A stretch of DNA of 11,169 bases from Actinomycetes bacterium (lineage in GTDB: Bacteria; Actinomycetota; Acidimicrobiia; Acidimicrobiales; Palsa-688), in assembly GCA_021816565.1 (NCBI GenBank), contig JAKAXN010000122.1:1-11169 (forward strand). The letters are read 5' to 3'. The notes under the pieces were generated by a model, which saw only the letters and a program-made list of their open reading frames with translations, ran no database searches and had not been told where the DNA came from. The translations under genes were made by a program, and so were the position numbers. This document shows, one piece after another, positions 7,543 to 11,169 of the stretch; the first letter of the stretch is position 1; every line of letters begins with the position of its first letter.

Positions 7543-9047
7543 TGGCGGCCGTCCTTCTCGATGAGCTGGTCGGCCGGGCGGGGGCCCCAGGTACCGGCGG
7601 CGTAGCCGGCCAGCGGGACCGCCCGGCCCTGCCAGGCGTCCAGGATGGGATCCACTATCTGCCAGGCCTGGTCCACCTCGTCGCTGCGGATGAACAGCGT
7701 GGGGTCACCGACCATGGCGTCGAGGAGCAGCCGTTCGTAGGCCTCGGGCGGGTCCTCCATGAAGGCCGACCCGTACGACATGTCCATGAGCACGTCGCGC
7801 ACGTTGAACGCCTGCCCGGGCACCTTGGCCCCGAAGCGCAGGGCCACCCCCTCGTCGGGCTGGATGCGCAGCACCAGGGCGTTCGGCCTGAGGTCCCGGC
7901 TCTCGGCCTGGTCGAAGGCCAGGTGGGGGACCTCGTGGAATTGCAGAGCGACCTCGGTCACCCGCTTGGGCAGGCGCTTGCCGGTGCGGATGTAGATGGG
8001 CACGCCGGCCCAGCGCCAGTTGTCCACCATCAGCTTCATGGCCACGTAGGTCTCGGTCTGGCTGTTGGGGTCGACATCGGGCTCCTGGCGGTAGGCCGGC
8101 ACCGCCACACCCTCGCTCCAGCCGCTGTCGTACTGGGCCCGCACCACGTTGGCCCGCACGTCATCGGGGCTCGGCACGACCACCGAGCGCAGGGCCTTCA
8201 CCTTCTCGTCGCGGATGCCCTGGGCGTCGATCGTGCCGGGCGGCTCCATGAGGGTGAGCGACAGCACCTGCATCACGTGGTTCTGCACGATGTCGCGCAG
8301 GGCTCCGGCGGTCTCGTAGAAGCCCCCCCGCTTCTCCACCCCCAGGGACTCGGCCACGGTGATCTGCACGTGGTCGATGTAGCTGCGGTTCCACAGCGGC
8401 TCGAAGATGGCATTGGCGAAGCGCAGGGCCAGGACGTTCTGCACCGTCTCCTTGCCGAGGTAGTGGTCGATCCGGTAGATCTGCTCCTCGTCGAAGGTAC
8501 GGTGCAGGCCGGCGTCGAGGACCCGGGCGCTGTCGAGGTCCCGGCCGAAAGGCTTCTCTATCACCAGCCGCACCGCCGCGCCGGGCCGCGAAGGGCGGTT
8601 GAGGCCGGCCGCGCCGAGACCGTCGGCCACCTGCTCGAACACCGCCGGGATCGTCGCCAGGTAGTAGGTGCGGTTGCCCCCGGCGCCGATCTCCTCTTCG
8701 ACCGCGGCGACGACCTCGGACAGCCGGGTGAAGGTCTTCGGGTCGGAGTACTCGCCGATCACGTAGCGGCTGTGCTTGACCACCTCCGACCACGCCGGTC
8801 CGGCGTCGGGCACCGCGTTGGTCATCACCTGGCGGAACCCGTCGTCGCTCAGATCGGTGCGGGCCACCCCCACCACTGCGAACGACTGGGGGAGCAGGCG
8901 CCGGCGCGACAGCTGCTCGAGGGCGGGCAGAAGCTTGCGCGACGTGAGGTCACCGGAGGCGCCCACGACGATCAGCACGCCGGGGGGCGCCCGGCGGGTG
9001 GTGTCTATACCTTCCGCCAGGGTGTTGACAGGAAGGTCGGGGCTCAA
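7527..9047 (-). CDS. zwf: Glucose-6-phosphate 1-dehydrogenase
   Basis: This enzyme oxidises glucose 6-phosphate to 6-phosphogluconolactone, producing NADPH, at the entry of the oxidative pentose phosphate branch. 506 residues, a normal length. The coenzyme fold has GASGDL (29-34) followed by RK (37-38). The substrate site has EKPFG (164-168) and RIDHYLGKE (192-200), and the downstream RDIVQNH segment holds the catalytic His. TGKRLPKR lies in the C-terminal domain. The frame stays open upstream through the tal gene, but that stretch is tal read out of frame. The best start is TTG at 9047, giving a four-base TTGA overlap with the tal stop and a GGGTGGGG purine run seven bases upstream; alternatives are an in-frame CTG nine codons later or a GTG at codon 24, the latter too close to the nucleotide-binding motif. 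Neighbours tal and opcA fit the actinobacterial operon. Confidence 0.95.
   Translation of the reverse strand: MSPDLPVNTLAEGIDTTRRAPPGVLIVVGASGDLTSRKLLPALEQLSRRRLLPQSFAVVGVARTDLSDDGFRQVMTNAVPDAGPAWSEVVKHSRYVIGEYSDPKTFTRLSEVVAAVEEEIGAGGNRTYYLATIPAVFEQVADGLGAAGLNRPSRPGAAVRLVIEKPFGRDLDSARVLDAGLHRTFDEEQIYRIDHYLGKETVQNVLALRFANAIFEPLWNRSYIDHVQITVAESLGVEKRGGFYETAGALRDIVQNHVMQVLSLTLMEPPGTIDAQGIRDEKVKALRSVVVPSPDDVRANVVRAQYDSGWSEGVAVPAYRQEPDVDPNSQTETYVAMKLMVDNWRWAGVPIYIRTGKRLPKRVTEVALQFHEVPHLAFDQAESRDLRPNALVLRIQPDEGVALRFGAKVPGQAFNVRDVLMDMSYGSAFMEDPPEAYERLLLDAMVGDPTLFIRSDEVDQAWQIVDPILDAWQGRAVPLAGYAAGTWGPRPADQLIEKDGRQWRTP
7552..7559 (-). promoter_or_regulatory. Ribosome-binding site for opcA
   Basis: GAGAAGGA on the minus strand, nine bases before the opcA GTG at 7542 and embedded in the last codons of zwf. 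It decides the opcA start and explains translation despite the 16-base overlap. Confidence 0.6.
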
Positions 9048-10153
9048 ACCGATTCCCCACCCGTGATGGCGTTGGCCTTGTCGCTCAGGGACTGCAGCAG
9101 CTCGTCCCAACTCTTCAGGAATGACGCCACCCCCTCCTGCTCGAGCACCTTCGACACGTCCTCCATGTCGATGCCGGCGTCGGGCAGCTCCTCCTCCAGG
9201 AGGCGGTGGGAGCCGTCGATCCCAGAGTCGACGGTCCGGGTGACGGTCCCGTGGTCGAGGAAGGCGTCGACGGTGGCGTCGGGCATGGTGTTGACGGTGT
9301 GGGGGCCGATCAGGTTGTCCACGTAGAGCAGGTCCGGGTAGGCCGGGTTCTTGGTGGACGTGGAAGCCCACAGGGGCCGCTGCACGTGGGCGCCCTGGCC
9401 GGCCAGGGCCTCCCACCGGGGGCCGCTGAAGGTCTGCTGGAACAGCTCGTAGGCCAGCTTGGCCTGGGCCACCGCGGCCCGCCCCGACAGTGAGGGGTCG
9501 GCGCCGGCCTTCTCCAGGCGGCGGTCCACCTCGGTGTCCACCCGGCTCACGAAGAACGACGCCACGCTGTGGACCGACGACAGGTCCCCTCCGGCGGCGG
9601 CCAGGGCCTCGAGGCCCGACAGGTAGGCCTCCATCACCTCCCGGTAACGGGGCAGGCTGAAGATCAGCGTGACGTTGATGTTCCGCCCCTCTGAGATCAT
9701 CTGCCGGACGGCCGGGACCCCCTCGGCGGTGGCCGGGATCTTCACCATCAGGTTGGGGAGGGAGATCCTCTCGTGCAGGTGGCGGGCCGCCTCGATGGTC
9801 TCGTCGGTGCGGCTGGCCAGCGACGGGGCCACCTCGAGCGAGACGAATCCGTCCAGGCCGCCGCTGGCTTCGTGCACCGGGCGCAGCACCGCGCAGGCGT
9901 CCTTGACGTCGTCGACGGCCATGTCCCAGAAGGCGGCCTCCACCGAGTCGTGGGCCAGGACGGCGCGGAACTGCTCGTCGTAGGCGTCCGAGCCGGTCAT
10001 GGCCTTCTGGAAGATCGTCGGGTTGGACGTCACCCCGCGGATGCCGTGGTCCACCAGCTTCTGCAACCCGCCGCCGCGCAGGCTGGGGCGGTTGAGGTTG
10101 TCGATCCAGGGGCTCTGTCCCTGGTCGGCGCAGAGATTCTGCAGGTTGGTCAC
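9044..10153 (-). CDS. tal: Transaldolase
   Basis: Transaldolase moves a dihydroxyacetone unit between sedoheptulose 7-phosphate and glyceraldehyde 3-phosphate in the non-oxidative pentose phosphate branch. 369 residues, the length typical of the long bacterial (actinobacterial/cyanobacterial) TalB-like class. Motifs are TSNPTIF (42-48), SLEVAP (105-110) and NLMVKIPAT (134-142), with Lys138 the Schiff-base lysine; the following NVTLIFS strand and the FFVSR segment complete the barrel. The start is GTG at 10153, sharing one base with the transketolase TAG stop. A strong GAGGAGG site sits seven bases upstream inside the transketolase tail and supports this start. The open frame extends much further upstream but that stretch is transketolase read out of frame. 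It is a stand-alone transaldolase, not the transaldolase-phosphoglucose isomerase fusion found in some bacteria. Confidence 0.95.
   Translation of the reverse strand: MTNLQNLCADQGQSPWIDNLNRPSLRGGGLQKLVDHGIRGVTSNPTIFQKAMTGSDAYDEQFRAVLAHDSVEAAFWDMAVDDVKDACAVLRPVHEASGGLDGFVSLEVAPSLASRTDETIEAARHLHERISLPNLMVKIPATAEGVPAVRQMISEGRNINVTLIFSLPRYREVMEAYLSGLEALAAAGGDLSSVHSVASFFVSRVDTEVDRRLEKAGADPSLSGRAAVAQAKLAYELFQQTFSGPRWEALAGQGAHVQRPLWASTSTKNPAYPDLLYVDNLIGPHTVNTMPDATVDAFLDHGTVTRTVDSGIDGSHRLLEEELPDAGIDMEDVSKVLEQEGVASFLKSWDELLQSLSDKANAITGGESV
9055..9062 (-). promoter_or_regulatory. Probable ribosome-binding site for zwf
   Basis: GGGTGGGG on the minus strand lies seven bases before the proposed TTG start at 9047, inside the end of tal. 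It is an imperfect Shine-Dalgarno but the only purine-rich run at suitable distance, and it favours the TTG over downstream starts. Confidence 0.4.
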
Positions 10154-11169
10154 TACTCGTCCTCCTCGTCTTCGTAGATCTCGTCGAACCCCTCGAGGGC
10201 GTCGACCAGGGTGGCGGCCCGGGCGGCCACGTGCTCGGCGGTGAAGCCGAACGACTCCAGCACCTCGGGGCCCGGCCCGGAGGCGCCGAAGCGGTCGATC
10301 GAGACCGAGTCGTCGGCCCAGCGGGCCCAGCCGAACGAGCTGGCCGCCTCCACTGCCAGCACCGGAGCCGCCCCCCCGAGGACCGCCTCCTGGTAGTCGT
10401 CGTCCTGCTCCTCGAACAGCTCCCAGCTCGGCATGGAGACCACCCGGGCGGACAGCCCGGTGGCGTCGAGCAGCCTGGCCGCCTCCACGCACAGGGTGAC
10501 CTCCGACCCGGTACCGACGAGGATCACGTCCGGTTCCTCGTCGCCCTCGAACAGCACGTAGGCGCCGCGCTCGAGATTCGACCCCATCTCGGCGGTGCCC
10601 TCGAGCACCGGCAGGTTCTGGCGGCTGAGGATCAAGGCGGTGGGGCCGTCGCGCTCGACGGCCACGCGCAGGGCATGGGCGGACTCGTTGGCGTCGGCCG
10701 GGCGGATCACCCGCAGGCCGGGGATGGCGCGCACCGCAGCCAGCTGCTCGATGGGCTGGTGGGTGGGGCCGTCCTCGCCGAGGCCCACCGAGTCGTGGGT
10801 CCAGAAGTAGATGACCTTGGCGTCCGACATGGCGGCCAGCCGCACCGCCGGACGCATGTAGTCGCTGAATACGAAGAAGGTGCCCCCGACCGGCAGCACC
10901 CCGCCGTGAAGGCTCATACCGTTCATCACCGAGCCCATGGCGTGCTCGCGTACACCGAAGGCGATGGCCCGCCCCTCCGGGTGCTCGTAGCTCTGGAGGG
11001 GCTCGTCGTCGATCCTGGTGCCGGTGTTGCCGGTCAGATCGGCGCCGCCGGCCACCAGGCCGGGGATATCGGAGATGACTGCGTTGAGGACCGCCTTGAC
11101 GGAGTTGCGGGTGGCCACGGACTCGCCCGGCTTCCACACCGGCAGCTTCTCCTGCCAGCCAGATCGGAA
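10153..11169 (-). CDS. tkt: Transketolase, C-terminal half (N-terminus outside the window)
   Basis: Transketolase transfers two-carbon ketol units between sugar phosphates using thiamine diphosphate. 338 residues are visible out of an expected 660-700, so the N-terminal pyrophosphate-binding domain is missing. Counting from 11169, the pyrimidine-binding domain shows REHAMG (74-79) with the catalytic Glu, FSDYMRP (about 101-107), [16 protein letters not shown] (124-139) and the RPADANE segment. The C-terminal domain follows and ends in a very acidic tail (EDEEDE). An internal GTG at 11139 could be mistaken for a start, but the frame is open to the edge. The first three codons (F-R-S) probably come from sequencing adapter, not the gene. 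It heads the visible operon; its stop overlaps the tal start by one base. Confidence 0.95.
   Translation of the reverse strand, partial: FRSGWQEKLPVWKPGESVATRNSVKAVLNAVISDIPGLVAGGADLTGNTGTRIDDEPLQSYEHPEGRAIAFGVREHAMGSVMNGMSLHGGVLPVGGTFFVFSDYMRPAVRLAAMSDAKVIYFWTHDSVGLGEDGPTHQPIEQLAAVRAIPGLRVIRPADANESAHALRVAVERDGPTALILSRQNLPVLEGTAEMGSNLERGAYVLFEGDEEPDVILVGTGSEVTLCVEAARLLDATGLSARVVSMPSWELFEEQDDDYQEAVLGGAAPVLAVEAASSFGWARWADDSVSIDRFGASGPGPEVLESFGFTAEHVAARAATLVDALEGFDEIYEDEEDE
10161..10167 (-). promoter_or_regulatory. Ribosome-binding site for tal
   Basis: GAGGAGG on the minus strand, seven bases before the tal GTG. It is built into the codons for the acidic tail of transketolase (Glu/Asp codons), so the tail and the tal translation signal share the same bases. 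Confidence 0.75.
11161..11169. other. Probable residual Illumina adapter at the contig end
   Basis: The last nine bases read AGATCGGAA, identical to the first nine bases of the common Illumina TruSeq adapter read-through sequence, and they sit exactly at the end of the window. Transketolase homologues usually have a Pro-Glu/Asp-Gly-Trp-like stretch here; the window reads Arg-Ser-Gly-Trp, so homology stops where the adapter match begins. Confidence 0.7.

Noticed and set aside
10154..11137. Upstream extension of the transaldolase frame to about 697 residues
   Set aside because: The extension is out-of-frame transketolase; the GTG at 10153 with GAGGAGG explains the true start. The same reasoning removes upstream extensions of zwf (to 9416) and the LOG gene (to 6398).
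11137..11139. GTG as a start codon for a short transketolase-C protein (split transketolase)
   Set aside because: The frame is open to the window edge and the residues upstream (GWQEKLP) continue transketolase homology; the edge, not a real start, truncates it.
1..11169. CRISPR arrays, tRNA/rRNA genes, insertion sequences, inverted repeats, phage or defence genes
   Set aside because: None was found; coding density is essentially complete and all genes are metabolic. There is no gene-free stretch longer than 32 bases.

Overview
This window is about 11.2 kb of very GC-rich DNA carrying nine genes, all on the minus strand, packed with almost no intergenic space. Seven genes are complete. Transketolase at the right edge lacks its N-terminal half, and an electron transfer flavoprotein alpha subunit at the left edge lacks its last few dozen residues. 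The gene order tkt-tal-zwf-opcA-pgl, with the actinobacterial G6PDH assembly protein OpcA, points to an actinomycete-type bacterium (Actinomycetota). High GC, frequent GTG starts and a mycofactocin-type flavoenzyme pair would suit Acidimicrobiia or a relative, but no rRNA or other marker fixes the lineage.

In transcription order (right to left), the first block is a pentose phosphate operon: transketolase (partial, 10153-11169), transaldolase (9044-10153), glucose-6-phosphate dehydrogenase (7527-9047), OpcA (6559-7542) and 6-phosphogluconolactonase (5861-6526). It covers the NADPH-forming entry step, lactone hydrolysis and the non-oxidative sugar rearrangements. 6-phosphogluconate dehydrogenase and phosphoglucose isomerase are not here. 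Next comes a LOG/PpnN-like nucleotide phosphoribohydrolase (4818-5858), which may release ribose 5-phosphate, a substrate of the same pathway.

The second block follows without a break: two large FMN/4Fe-4S/FAD flavoenzymes of the old yellow enzyme / 2,4-dienoyl-CoA reductase / trimethylamine dehydrogenase type (2827-4821 and 869-2830), then ETF alpha (1-872). LOG-OYE1, OYE1-OYE2 and OYE2-etfA are each joined by a 4-base stop/start overlap. The two flavoenzymes resemble the families called mycofactocin-system FadH/OYE oxidoreductases 1 and 2. Both appear to have lost the usual active-site Tyr (and OYE1 the His), and both have a degenerate second dinucleotide-binding fold, as in trimethylamine dehydrogenase, which hands electrons to ETF. 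With etfA adjacent, the simplest reading is a redox module exchanging electrons with a dedicated ETF rather than with NADPH, co-transcribed with the pentose phosphate genes. No mft genes are visible.

The last nine bases (11161-11169) match the start of the common Illumina adapter, so the right edge is probably a contig end with residual adapter and not genuine transketolase sequence.
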